DNA of 64,000 nucleotides, taken from Thermohalobaculum sp963700775. Lineage in GTDB: Bacteria > Pseudomonadota > Alphaproteobacteria > Rhodobacterales > Rhodobacteraceae. Position numbers and translations under genes: made by a program. The notes beneath the pieces are model-generated. The model ran no database searches. It was not told the DNA's origin and saw only the letters and a program-made list of their open reading frames with translations. The stretch is from assembly GCA_963700775.1 (NCBI GenBank), contig CAVOYU010000015.1, forward strand, positions 80,525 through 144,524, read 5' to 3'. Of this stretch, positions 30,859 to 41,208 are shown piece by piece (the first letter of the stretch is position 1; each line of letters begins with the position of its first letter).

Positions 30859-31167
30859 CAGCCATCGCTGCACTGTCCCTGATGCTGCCGGTGGCCCCGG
30901 CGCTCGCCGACGGCATCGCGCCCGCCCGGGCCGCCGCAGCTCGAGCGGCTGGTGCGCCAGGACTGCGGCTCCTGCCACGGCATGACGCTGAAGGGCGGCC
31001 TCGGCTCCGACCTTACGGCCGAGACGCTGAAGGGCGCCGAGCCCGCCGGCCTCGCCCAGATCATCCTCGACGGCGTTCCCGGGACGGCGATGCCGCCCTG
31101 GCGCCCGCTGCTCACCGAAGGGGAAGCCCTATGGATCGCGGACTACCTGCTCGCGGGCGCGAAATGA
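30846..31167 (+). CDS. nirC: Cytochrome c NirC, frameshifted
   Basis: Small periplasmic c-type cytochrome that passes electrons during haem d1 maturation or to NirS. Signal peptide MPRLTAIAALSLMLPVAPALA, haem site CGSCHGMTLKGG, and probable axial Met in GTAMPPW. One extra base near 30936 splits the signal peptide from the haem domain; removing it gives 106 residues. It overlaps nirE by 13 bases and nirF by ATGA. Confidence 0.82.
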
Positions 31168-32363
31168 CGGCCCGCCCCGCCAGCGCCCTCGCCGCCACCC
31201 TGCTGGGCCTTGCCCTCGCCTCGGCCGCCCCCGCCACCGAGCTTCGCGCCGCCGAGCTCCGCGCCACCGGCGATCTCGGCGTGGTGGTCGAGCGCGCCAC
31301 CGGCTCGGTGCTGGTGATCGACCAGTCCGAGCACGCCGCCATCGGCCGGATCGAGGGGCTCGGCGACCTCTCCCACGCCTCGGTCGTGTTCTCGCCCGAC
31401 GAGCGCTACGCCTATGTCTTCGGCCGCGACGGCGGGCTGACCAAGGTCGACATCCTGCGAGCAGAAGATCGCCGGCCGCGTCGTGCAGGCCGGCAACTCG
31501 ATCGGCGGCGCGATCTCCGACGACGGCACCCTGGTCGCGGTCTCGAACTACGAGCCGGGCGGCGTGAAGGTGTTCGACGCCGGAACCCTCGCCCTCGTCG
31601 CCGACATCCCGGCGGAATGGTCGGGCGGCCTCTCCAAGACCATCGGCCTCGTCGACGCCCCCGGCCGGCGCTTCGTCTTCACCCTCTGGGACGCCGGCGA
31701 GACCTGGATCGCCGACTTCTCCGGCGGCAGCAGCCCTGCGATCACGCAAGGTCCCCGGCATCGGCAACCACCCCTATGACGCGCTGATCACCGGCGACGG
31801 ACGGCGCTACATCGCCGGCCTCTTCGGCGAGGACGGGCTGACCGCCCTCGACCTCTGGCAGGCCCCGCCCCAGCCCCGCCGCATCCTCCAAGGCTACGGC
31901 ATGGGAGAGGAGAAGCTGCCGGTCTACAAGATGCCCCATCTCGAGGGCTGGGCGCTGGCGGGCGACCGCTTCGTGCTGCCGGCGGTCGGCCACCACGAGG
32001 TGCTGTGGGTCGATTCGCGCAGCCTCGAGGAGGTCGGCCGAACCCGGGTCCACGGCCAGCCGGTCTTCGCGGTCGCACGCCCCGACGGCCGCCAGGTCTG
32101 GGTCAACTTCGCCCATCCGCTGAACGACACGGTCCAGGTCATCGACACGCTCTCGGGCGAGATCCTGGAGACACTGACCCCCGGCCCGGCGGTGCTGCAC
32201 ATGGAGTTCACGCCCCGCGGTCACGAGGTCTGGGTCTCGGTGCGCGACGCCAACCGGATCGATGTCTACGACACCCGCACCTTCGCGAAGAAGGCCGAGA
32301 TCGCCGGCGGAAAGCCCTTCGGGCATCTTCTTCACCGCGCGGGCGCACCGGACGGGGCTCTGA
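31164..32363 (+). CDS. nirF: NirF, haem d1 biosynthesis protein, frameshifted
   Basis: Periplasmic eight-bladed propeller related to the d1 domain of NirS, needed for a late step of haem d1 synthesis. A signal peptide (SALAATLLGLALASAAPA) leads into repeats such as VVFSPDERYAYVFGRDGG and TPRGHEVWVSVRD. Extra bases near 31460, 31750 and 32320 break the frame; removing all three gives 398 residues ending with the TGA at 32361, two bases before the nirDL ATG. That clean junction supports the correction. Confidence 0.85.
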
Positions 32364-32365
32364 CC

Positions 32366-33358
32366 ATGAACGCGCAGCTCGACCCGCTGGACCAGAAGCT
32401 GCTCGACGACTGGCAGCGCGACCTCCCGCTGGTGCCGGAGCCCTTCGCGGTGCTTGGCGAGGCCCTGAGACTCGATGAGGCGTCGGTCCTGAGCCGGCTC
32501 GCGCGGCTGGCGGAGCGCGGCGCGATCAGCCGGGTCGGCGCGACCGTCGACCCAATATCGCCGGCGCCAGCACGCTGGCCGCCATCGCCGCCCCCGAATG
32601 GGGCATCGACGAGGTGGCGGCGATCATCGGCGCCGAGCCCGGGGTCAACCACTCCTACCTGCGCGAGAACGACTGGAACCTCTGGTTCGTCGTCACCGGC
32701 CCGAACCGGGACCATGTCGACGCGGCCCTGGCCCGGATCGCGGCGCGCAGCGGGCTCACCGTGCTCGACCTGCGGCTGGTCCGGCCCTACCACATCGATC
32801 TCGGCTTCGCGCTCGACGGCTCGGCCCACGGACCCGGGGCCAGCGCCCCGGCCGACGCCTCGGTCCTCGCGACCGGGGGACACAGACATCCTGCAGACCC
32901 TGACCCGTGGCATCGACCTGGTGTCCCGCCCCTACGCCGCGATGGCCCGCAATCTCGGCCGGCCCGAGGCGGAGGTCATCGACCGCATCCGAAGGCTGAC
33001 CGACGCCGGCATCATCTCGCGGCTCGGCATCATCGTCCGCCACCGATCGCTCGGCTGGCGTTCCAACGCCATGGTGACGTGGCAGGTGCCGGAAGGCGCG
33101 GTGGACCGTGCCGGCGCGACGCTGGCGGCGCAGCCCGGCGTCACACTCTGCTACCAGCGCCGCCCGGACGCCCGGCACTGGCCCTACAATCTCTACTGCA
33201 TGATCCATGCCCGCAGTCGCGAAGAGGCCCTGGGCAAGCTCGGCCCGGCAGCCGAGGCCGCCGGCCTCGCCGGCCTGCCGCAGCAGATCCTGTTCAGCAT
33301 CCGCTGCTTCAAGCAGACCGGCGCCATGGTGCAGGCCCAGAGCGAGGCCGCCGCATGA
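32366..33358 (+). CDS. nirD: NirDL fused siroheme decarboxylase subunits, frameshifted
   Basis: Two Lrp/AsnC-like units in one 330-residue chain; together with NirG and NirH it decarboxylates siroheme to 12,18-didecarboxysiroheme. The first unit (LDPLDQKLLDDWQRDLPLV) corresponds to NirD, the second (LTRGIDLVSRPYAAMARNLG) to NirL. Fusion of D and L is known in several denitrifiers. One base is missing near 32555 and one is extra near 32878; they cancel, so the gene keeps its overall length. It overlaps nirG by ATGA. Confidence 0.85.
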   Translation: MNAQLDPLDQKLLDDWQRDLPLVPEPFAVLGEALRLDEASVLSRLARLAERGAISRVGATVDPISPAPARWPPSPPPNGASTRWRRSSAPSPGSTTPTCARTTGTSGSSSPARTGTMSTRPWPGSRRAAGSPCSTCGWSGPTTSISASRSTARPTDPGPAPRPTPRSSRPGDTDILQTLTRGIDLVSRPYAAMARNLGRPEAEVIDRIRRLTDAGIISRLGIIVRHRSLGWRSNAMVTWQVPEGAVDRAGATLAAQPGVTLCYQRRPDARHWPYNLYCMIHARSREEALGKLGPAAEAAGLAGLPQQILFSIRCFKQTGAMVQAQSEAAA

Positions 33359-33819
33359 GACGCCCGGCCCCGGACCTCGACGCGACCGACCGCCGGATCG
33401 TCAACGCGCTCCAGGAGGGGTTCCCGCTCTCGCCCCGGCCCTATGCCGAGGCGGCCGCGGCCCTCGGGCTCGGCGAGGACGAGTTGATCGCCCGCCTGCG
33501 CCGCCTGCTCGACACCGGCGCGATCACCCGTTTCGGGCCGATGTTCGACGCAGCCGCGATGGGCGGGGCCTTCTGCCTCTGCGCCATGGCGGTCCCGGCC
33601 GCGAATTTCGACGCGGTCGTGACCCAGGTCAATGCGCACCCGGAGGTCGCGCACAATTATGAGCGGGCGCACCGGCTCAACATGTGGTTCGTCCTGGCGA
33701 CCGAGACGCCGGAGGGGATCACGCAGGCGGCGCGCCGGATCGAGGCGGAAACCGGCCTGCCGGTGCTGCTCTTTCCGAAGCAGCGGGAATTCTTCGTGGG
33801 CTTCCGGGTGGCGGCATGA
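33355..33819 (+). CDS. nirG: Siroheme decarboxylase subunit NirG
   Basis: 154 residues with an Lrp/AsnC-type fold: N-terminal helix-turn-helix-like part (LDATDRRIVNALQEGFPLSPRPYAE) and a RAM-like part with the conserved HNYERAHRLNMWFVLA. It has no DNA-binding job in this pathway; it is part of the decarboxylase that acts on siroheme. ATGA overlaps join it to nirDL and nirH. The frame is intact. Confidence 0.88.
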   Translation: MRRPAPDLDATDRRIVNALQEGFPLSPRPYAEAAAALGLGEDELIARLRRLLDTGAITRFGPMFDAAAMGGAFCLCAMAVPAANFDAVVTQVNAHPEVAHNYERAHRLNMWFVLATETPEGITQAARRIEAETGLPVLLFPKQREFFVGFRVAA

Positions 33820-34320
33820 CGCTGGACGCGACCGACAGGGCGATCATCGAGGCGACGCAGGCCGGCCTGCCGCTGAGCCCGGCGCCCTATGCCGAGATCG
33901 GCGATGCCCTCGGCCTCGCCGAGACCGAGGTGATCGGCCGCCTGGAAACCATGATGGCGCAGGGCGTGATCCGCCGCATCGCCGCGGCGCCGAACCACTA
34001 CGCCCTCGGCATGACCGCGAACGGCATGACCGTCTGGGACGTGGAGGACGCCCGGGCGGATGCGCTGGGCGAGAAGGTCGGCGCCCTCGACTTCGTCATC
34101 GCACTGCTACCTCCGGCCCCGGGCGCTGCCGGACTGGCCCTACAATCTCTTCGCCATGGTTCACGGCCGGGACCGCACCGAGGTCGAGAACAAGCGGGCG
34201 CGGATCGCCACCCTGCTCGGCCTCGCCTGCCGCTCCTCGGACATCCTCTATTCGACCCGGATCCTGAAGAAGACCGGGCTCAGGCTGAAGCCTGGCGTAG
34301 CCAGCCGATCTGGAGACTGA
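33816..34320 (+). CDS. nirH: Siroheme decarboxylase subunit NirH, frameshifted
   Basis: Paralogue of NirG and NirDL (LDATDRAIIEATQAGLPLSPAPYAE at the N-terminus; HCYLRPRALPDWPYNLFAMVHGR later). One extra base near 34104 breaks the frame just before the conserved SHCYLRPR; removing it gives 167 residues. The active-site His is in that segment. It overlaps nirG by ATGA and ends 3 bp before nirJ. Confidence 0.85.
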
Positions 34321-34323
34321 TCC

Positions 34324-35535
34324 ATGTTCCGCCTCTCCCACTACATGCACCAACTCGTGACGCCGACCCCGGTGCGCCTGCGCAAGGGGCCGGTGAAGCC
34401 GGTGGTGATCTGGAACCTGACCCGGCGCTGCAACCTGCGCTGCCGGCACTGCTACACGACCTCGGCCGATGTGGACTTCCCGGGCGAGCTGACCCACGAG
34501 CAGGCGATGGGCGTGCTCGACGATCTCGGCGCCTTCGGCATCCCGGCGCTGATCCTCTCGGGCGGCGAGCCGCTGGCCCGGCGCGACCTCTTCGAGATCG
34601 CCGCCCGGGCGCGCGAGATGGGCATGTATCTCGCCCTCTCGACCAACGGCACCCAAATCGCCGGCGCGGCCGCCGACAAGGTCGCCCAGATCGGCTTCGA
34701 CTATGTCGGCATCAGCCTCGACGGCATCGGCGCCACCAACGACTGGTTCCGCGGCCGCCAGGGCGCCTTCGCCGACGCGGTCGCGGGCGTCCGCGCCTGC
34801 AAGCAGCGCGGCATCAAGGTCGGGCTGCGCTTCACCATCACCGCCGACAACGCCCACCAGCTGCCGGAAATGCTGTCGTTCATCGACCGCGAGGGAGTCG
34901 ACAAGTTCTATCTCTCGCATCTGGTCTATGCCGGGCGCGGCGACAAGCACCGGGGCGAGGACACCCAGTGGAAGCAGGACCGCCGGGCGATGGACCTGCT
35001 GATCGACCGCGCCTGGGTCGCGGTGGCCGAGGACATGCCGCTCGACATCGTCACCGGCAACAACGACGCCGACGCGGTCTATTTCCTGCGCTGGGCCGAG
35101 CGGCGGTTCGACGCCGACAAGGTCGCCAATCTGCGCGCCCATCTCGAGGCCTGGGGCGGCAATTCCTCGGGCGTCGGCGTCGCCAACATCGACCCGCAGG
35201 GCAAGGTCCACCCGGACACCTACTGGTCCGACTACACCATCGGCAACGTCAAGCAGACGCCGTTCTCGCGGCTCTGGACCGGAGAGGACCCGATGCTGGC
35301 GGAGCTGCGCCGCCGGCCGCGCCCGCTGAAAGGGCGCTGCGGCGCCTGCGCCTTCCAGGCGGTCTGCGGCGGCAACACCCGGATCCGGGCGCTGCAACTG
35401 ACCGGCGATCCCTGGGCCGAGGACCCGGCCTGCTACATGGACGACGCCGAGATCGGCATCGCCCCGGGGGCCGAGCGCCTGACCGTCACGCCGTTCCGGG
35501 GCAAGAGCCATGATCCGGCGCATCGCTTCCATTAG
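34324..35535 (+). CDS. nirJ: Radical SAM protein NirJ, haem d1 synthesis
   Basis: 403-residue radical SAM enzyme that introduces the two oxo groups during haem d1 formation. The SAM [4Fe-4S] site is CNLRCRHC in NLTRRCNLRCRHCYTTSAD; SGGEPLARRDLFE follows. A C-terminal SPASM-type Cys cluster (CGACAFQAVCGG and a later Cys) binds a second cluster. The frame is intact. It overlaps nirN by 26 bases. Confidence 0.93.
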   Translation: MFRLSHYMHQLVTPTPVRLRKGPVKPVVIWNLTRRCNLRCRHCYTTSADVDFPGELTHEQAMGVLDDLGAFGIPALILSGGEPLARRDLFEIAARAREMGMYLALSTNGTQIAGAAADKVAQIGFDYVGISLDGIGATNDWFRGRQGAFADAVAGVRACKQRGIKVGLRFTITADNAHQLPEMLSFIDREGVDKFYLSHLVYAGRGDKHRGEDTQWKQDRRAMDLLIDRAWVAVAEDMPLDIVTGNNDADAVYFLRWAERRFDADKVANLRAHLEAWGGNSSGVGVANIDPQGKVHPDTYWSDYTIGNVKQTPFSRLWTGEDPMLAELRRRPRPLKGRCGACAFQAVCGGNTRIRALQLTGDPWAEDPACYMDDAEIGIAPGAERLTVTPFRGKSHDPAHRFH

Positions 35536-37058
35536 CCTTCTGGCGCTGCTCGCCGGCCCGGCCCAGGCCGACCCTGCCGCCCTCTACGCCGAGCATTGCT
35601 CCGGCTGCCACGGCGCGGGGCGGCTCGGCGGCACCGGGCCGGCGCTGATCCCGGAAACGCTCGGCCGGATGCGCGGCCCGGCGCTCGAGACGGTGATCAC
35701 GCAGGGCCGCGCCGCGACCCAGATGCCGGCCTTCGGCGAGACCATCGCCGCGCCCGAGATCGCCGCTCTGGCCGCCTACCTCCAGACCCCGCTCGCCGAG
35801 ATCCCCGCCTGGGGTCCGGACCGAGATCGCCGCGAGCCTGAGCCTCGAGCCGGGCTACACGCCCGCCCCGGCGCCGGTGTTCGCCGCCGACCCGATGAAC
35901 CTCTTCCTCGTGGTCGAGACCGGCGACCATCATGTCTCGGTGCTGGACGGCGACAAGTTCGAGCCGATCGACCGGTTCGCGACGCCCTTCGCCGTCCATG
36001 GCGGCCCGAAATTCACCCCCGACGGCCGCTATGTCTTCATCATGTCGCGCGACGGCTGGGTGCAGAAATACGATATCTGGTCGCTGAGCGAGGTCGGCCG
36101 CATCCGCGCCGGGCTCAACAGCCGCAACATCGCCATCTCGAAGGACGGCAGGCACCTCGCGGTCGCCAATTACCTGCCGAAGACGCTGACCATCCTCTCG
36201 ACCGCCGACCTCTCGGTCGAGAAGGTGTTCGAGGTCGCCGACAGGGACGGCATCGCCTCGCGCGTCTCGGCCGTCTACCAGGCGCCGACGCGCGACAGCT
36301 TCATCCTGGCGCTGAAGGACGCCCCGGAGATCTGGGAGGTCGCCACCGACCCGAACGCGCCGCCGGTCTTCGAGGGCTTCGTCCACACCCGCGAGAAGGG
36401 CATGATCGAGGGCATCCCCTCGTCGCAGGGCCTGTTCGCGCTCCGCCGCATCCGGGTCTCGGAGCCGCTCGACGACTTCTTCTTCGACCCGGACTACCGC
36501 AACCTGATCGGCGCCGCCCGCGACGGGGCGCGGGGCGTGGTCGTCAATCTCAATGTCGGCCGCGAGATCGCCGAGCTGCCGCTGCCGGGCCTGCCGCATC
36601 TCGGCTCCGGCATCACCTGGATCCGCGACGGCCGCCGGGTGATGGCGACGCCGCATCTGAAGGAGCCGAAAATCTCGGTCATCGACATGGAGGACTGGAA
36701 GGTCATCGCCGAGATCCCGACGCTGGGCCCCGGCTTCTTCCTGCGCAGCCACGAGAACTCGCCCTATGTCTGGGCCGACGTGTTCTTCGGCCCGAACAAG
36801 GACGCCATGCACGTCATCGACAAGCGGACGCTCGAGATCGTCAAGACGCTCCGCCCCGCGCCGGGCAAGACCGTCGCCCATGTGGAGTTCGACCGCGATG
36901 GCCGCCACGCCCTGGTCTCGGTCTGGGAGCATGACGGGGCGGTCATCGTCTACGACGCCGGGACGCTTGCGGAGGTGAAGCGCCTGCCGATGCGCAAGCC
37001 CTCGGGCAAGTACAATGTCTGGAACAAGATCACCTTCTCGGACGGCACCAGCCACTGA
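35510..37058 (+). CDS. nirN: NirN, cytochrome c/d1-type dehydrogenase for haem d1 maturation, frameshifted
   Basis: Periplasmic NirS paralogue that catalyses the last step, side-chain dehydrogenation to haem d1, and helps load NirS. Signal peptide MIRRIASISLLALLAGPAQA, haem c site CSGCH, then a d1-binding propeller (FVVETGDHHVSVLDGDKFE-like start, ending SGKYNVWNKITFSDGTSH). One extra base near 35820 splits the two domains; removing it gives 515 residues. It is the last gene of the nir operon, converging on pgi with a 9-bp gap. Confidence 0.87.
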
Positions 37059-37067
37059 GCGCCGCGG

Positions 37068-38670
37068 TCAATCCCGCAGTTCCCGGATCCGCGTCACCAG
37101 CCCCCCGGTCGATCCATCGAGACCCTCCGGCTCCGCCCCGTCGCGCAGCACCGGCACCAGGCTCCGCGCCATGTTCTTGCCGATCTCGACCCCCCACTGG
37201 TCGAAGGAGTTCACATCCCAGATCACCCCCTGCACGAACACCTTGTGCTCGAAGAGCGCAATCAACCGCCCGAGCGCATATGGCCCAAGCAGCCGGAACA
37301 GGATCGTGGTCGAGGGCCGGTCGCCCGGGAAGGTCCGGTGCGGCGCCAGCGTGTCGATCTCCGCCCGGGGCCGGCCGGCCGCCGCCATCGCCGCCCGCAC
37401 CTCCGCCTCGGTTCGCCCGAAGGCCAGCGCCCGGCCCTGGGCGAGGCAATTCGCCAGCAGCAGGGCATGGTGCTCCTCATCCGCGCCGCGCGGCGTCGCG
37501 GCGGCGATGAAGTCGACCGGCACCACGTCGGTGCCCTGGTGCAGGAGCTGGAAGAATGAGTGCTGCGCGTTGGTCCCCGGCTCGCCCCAGATGACCGGCC
37601 CGGTGGCGGTCTCCACCGCCCCGCCGCCGCGCCGGGTGCGCTTGCCGTTCGATTCCATGTCGAGCTGCTGCACATAGGCCGGAAACCGCTCCAGCCGCTG
37701 GTCGTAGGGGATCAGCGCCACCGTCGGCCAGCCCATGGCGTTGCGCCGCCAGACGCCCGCGAGCGCCAGCAGCACCGGCAGGTTCCGCTCCGGGGGCGCC
37801 TCGCGGAAATGCCGGTCCATGGCGGCGGCGCCGTCCAGGAACCGCCGGAACCGCTCGGCCCCGATGCCGATCGCCAGCGGCAGACCGATCGCCGACCAGA
37901 TGGAGTAGCGCCCGCCGACCCAGTCCCAGAAGCCGAACACCCGGCTTTCCTCGATCCCGAAGTCGGCGCAGCCCTCGAGATTGGTCGAGACCGCCGCCAT
38001 CTGCGCGCCGGCCCGCTCGCCAACGGCAGCCCGCAGCCAGTCGCGCGCCAGCCGGGCGTTGGCCATGGTCTCCTGGGTGGTGAAGGTCTTCGACGCCACG
38101 ATCACCAGTGTCCGCCGCGGGTCGAGGCCGCAGCGTCACGTCGGCGAAATGCGCCCCGTCGACATTCGAGACGAAATGCAGCCGCGGCCCGTCGCAGTCG
38201 GGCCTCAAGGCGCGCGCCGCCATCACCGGGCCGAGATCAGAGCCGCCGATGCCGATGTTGATCACTTCGTCGAACGGCCCGTCCGGCGTGGCGTAGGCGC
38301 CCGTGCGCACCGCCTCGGCGAAGCCCAGGAACCGGTCGCGGACGCCCTCCACATCCGCCCCCTCCGGCACCGGCGCCCCGCCGCGCAACGCCATGTGCAG
38401 CGCCGCGCGGTCCTCGGTCAGGTTCAGGGGCTCGCCCGCGAAAAGCGCATCGCGCCTCGCCTCGACCCCGGCGGCCCGCGCCAGCGCCAGCAGCGCTTCC
38501 AGAGCGCCGGCGTCGAGCTTCTCCTTCGAGAGGTCGACGGTCAGATCGTCGAGCCCGAAGGACAGCCGGGCGAACCGCTCCGGGTCGTCCGCGAACAGCG
38601 CCCGCAGATGCAGCGGCTTCAGCCGCGCCGCCTCGCGGCGGACATGCTCCCAGGCTTCGGTAACCTCCAT
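37068..38670 (-). CDS. pgi: Glucose-6-phosphate isomerase, frameshifted
   Basis: Interconverts glucose-6-P and fructose-6-P in the cytoplasm. Motifs: FDEVINIGIGGSDLGPVMAARAL, VASKTFTTQETMANA, GGRYSIWSAIGLP and, near the end, the catalytic FEHKVFVQGVIWDVNSFDQWGVE. One extra base near 38128 breaks the frame inside the TLRLDPRRTLVIVASKTF stretch; removing it gives 533 residues, the usual size. It lies 10 bp downstream of edd and ends the zwf-pgl-edd-pgi operon, allowing fructose-6-P to be cycled into the Entner-Doudoroff path. Confidence 0.92.
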
Positions 38671-38680
38671 GCCCGTCCCC

Positions 38681-40488
38681 TTACACCACCACCGAGGCGC
38701 CGTCGGCCGCCGCCCCCACATTGCGCCGGAAGGCCGCGAACAGCTCGCGGCCGGTCCCGTGGTCGTTGGCCGAGAGGTCGGCCACCGCCGCCGCGCGTGC
38801 CTCGAACCCCGCCGTCAGCAGATCGAGCCGCCCGGCCGCCGCATCGAGCCGCACCAGGTCTCCGTCGCGGATCTTGGCGAGCGCCCCGCCCTCGGCCGCC
38901 TCCGGGCTCACATGGATCGCCGCCGGCACCTTGCCGGACGCGCCCGACATCCGCCCGTCGGTCACCAGCGCCACCCGGAAGCCCTTGTCCTGCAACGCGC
39001 CCAGCAGCGGCGTCAGCGAATGCAGCTCGGGCATCCCGTTCGCCTTCGGCCCCTGGAACCGCACCACGCAGACGAAGTCGCGCTCCAGCTCCCCGGCCCG
39101 GAACGCCGCCTTCACCGCCTCCTGGTCGTCGAACACCCGCGCCGGCGCCTCGATCACATGCCGTTCGGGCTTCACCGCCGAGGTCTTCATCACCGCCGCG
39201 CCCAGGTTGCCGGCGAGCAGCGTCAGGCCCGCCGGTCGGCTGGAACGGCTCCGACGTGGGGGCGAAGCACGTCGCGGTTCAGGCTCTCTCCCGCGCCCGC
39301 CTCCCACACCACCTCGCCGTCCCTCAGCCGCGGCTCCTGCGTGTAGCGGCTCAGTCCGCCGCCCGCGACGGTGCGCACCTCCTCGTGCAGCAGCCCCGCC
39401 TCCAGCAGCTCGCCGATCAGGAAACCGAGGCCCCCCGCCGCGTGGAAATGGTTCACGTCGGCGAGCCCGTTCGGATAGACCCGCGCCATCAGCGGCGTGA
39501 CGCCCGAGAGCTCCGCCATGTCCTCCCAGCCGATCCGCACCCCGGCCGCCCGCGCCATCGCCACCAGATGCAGCACCAGGTTGGTCGAGCCCCCCGTGGC
39601 ATGCAGCCCCACCATGCCGTTGACGAAGGCCCGCTCGTCCAGCACCTCGGCCACCGGCGTGTAGTCGTTGCCCAGCGCCGTGATCTCCAGCGCGCGGCGG
39701 GTCGCCGCCCGGGTCAGCGCGTCGCGCAAGGGCGTATCCGGGTTGACGAAGCTGGCGCCCGGCAGGTGCAGCCCCATGAACTCCATCAGCATCTGGTTCG
39801 AGTTCGCCGTGCCGTAGAAGGTGCAGGTCCCCGGCCCGTGATAGGATGCCATCTCGGCCTTCAGCAGCTCCGCCCGCCCGATCTCGCCCTTCGCGTATTG
39901 CTGGCGGATGCTCGCCTTCTCGTCGTTCGGCAGGCCCGACTGCATCGGCCCCGAGGGCACGAACACCGCCGGCAGATGCCCGAAGGTCGCCGCCGCGATC
40001 ACCAGCCCCGGCACGATCTTGTCGCAGATGCCGAGGAACAGCGCCGCGTCGAAGGCGTTGTGGCTGAGCGCGATCCCGGCCGCGAGCGCGATCACGTCGC
40101 GCGAGAAGAGCGAGAGCTCCATCCCCGGCTGCCCTTGCGTGACCCCGTCGCACATCGCCGGCACCCCGCCCGCCACCTGCGCCGTGCCCCCCGCCTCCCG
40201 CGCCGCCGCGCGGATCAGCTCCGGGAAGCGCTCGTAGGGCCGATGCGCCGAGAGCATGTCGTTATAGGCGGTGACGATGCCGATATTCCCGGCCCGCCCC
40301 TCGGCCAGCGCCGCCTTGTCGGCCGCCCCGCAGGCGGCGATGGCATGGGCGAGGTTGCCGCAGCTCAGATGCGCCCGCCGCGGCCCGTCCTCCGCGGCGC
40401 GGCGGGTGCGCTCCAGATAGGCCCCGCGGGTCGCGGCCGAGCGGGCACGGATGCGGTCTGTCACCTTGGCGACGGTCGGGTGGATCAT
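38681..40488 (-). CDS. edd: 6-Phosphogluconate dehydratase, frameshifted
   Basis: Iron-sulphur enzyme of the Entner-Doudoroff pathway, making 2-keto-3-deoxy-6-phosphogluconate. Family features: AYNDMLSAHRPYERFP, GVPAMCDGVTQGQPGMELSL, ICDKIVPG and VTDGRMSGASGKVPAAIHV; cluster Cys residues are in CDG and CDK. Two extra bases near 39241 and 39265-39270 break the frame in the LRPxSEPFQPTGGLTLLAGNLG region; removing both gives 601 residues. The KDPG aldolase (eda) is not in the window. Confidence 0.92.
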
Positions 40489-40515
40489 CTCGGGCCTCCT
40501 CGCTCGGGCCGCGGC

Positions 40516-41208
40516 TCAGTCGGCATAGTGGACCGTGACCGGCGCCGGCCCGTCAAGCACCACCCGGACCGGCGCCTCGCGGACCGAGCGCGCCGCCAGC
40601 GCGCGGTCCAGCGCCACCCGCTTGGCCGCCCCCTGGATCAGCAGCATCACCTGCCGCGCGCCCGCCAGCACCGGCGCGGTCAGGCTGATGCGCCTTTCAG
40701 CCATTCCCGGCACCCGCAGCGCCATGACCGGCGGCGCATCCGGCCCCAGCGCCGCCTCCAGCCCCAGCGCGCCGGGGAACAGCGAGGCGGTGTGCATGTC
40801 CTCGCCCATGCCCAGCACGCAGAGGTCGAGCGGCAGCACGATCCGCCCCAGCGCCGCCGCGATCGCGGACAGCGCCATCTCCGGCTCGGCGGTCGCACCG
40901 TAGAGCGGCACGAACTCGGCCGCGGCCGCCGGACCGGCGAACAGGGTCCCGGCCAGCAGCCGCTGGTTCGACCGCGGGTCGCCCGCCGGCACCCAGCGCT
41001 CGTCGGTCAGGGTCACGCCGACCTGCTCCCAGTCGAGATCCGCCTGGCCGAGCCGGGTCAGGAACGGCCCCGGCGTGGTCCCGCCCGGCACCGCCAGCGT
41101 CGCCCGCCCACGCGCCGCGATCGCCGCCCGCAGCAGCGCGGCGGCGTCCCGCGCCGCCGCCTCCGCCAGCGCCTGGCGATCCGGATGGACGCGCATCTCC
41201 GGCGCCAT
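40516..41208 (-). CDS. pgl: 6-Phosphogluconolactonase
   Basis: Hydrolyses 6-phosphogluconolactone between Zwf and Edd. 230 residues. Motifs of the NagB/SugarP isomerase fold: LAVPGGTTPGPFLTRLG, TLTDERWVPAGDPRSNQRLL and LCVLGMGEDMHTASLFPG. The ATG overlaps the zwf stop (TGATG), so translation is coupled. It precedes edd by 27 bp. The frame is intact. Confidence 0.93.
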   Translation of the reverse strand: MAPEMRVHPDRQALAEAAARDAAALLRAAIAARGRATLAVPGGTTPGPFLTRLGQADLDWEQVGVTLTDERWVPAGDPRSNQRLLAGTLFAGPAAAAEFVPLYGATAEPEMALSAIAAALGRIVLPLDLCVLGMGEDMHTASLFPGALGLEAALGPDAPPVMALRVPGMAERRISLTAPVLAGARQVMLLIQGAAKRVALDRALAARSVREAPVRVVLDGPAPVTVHYAD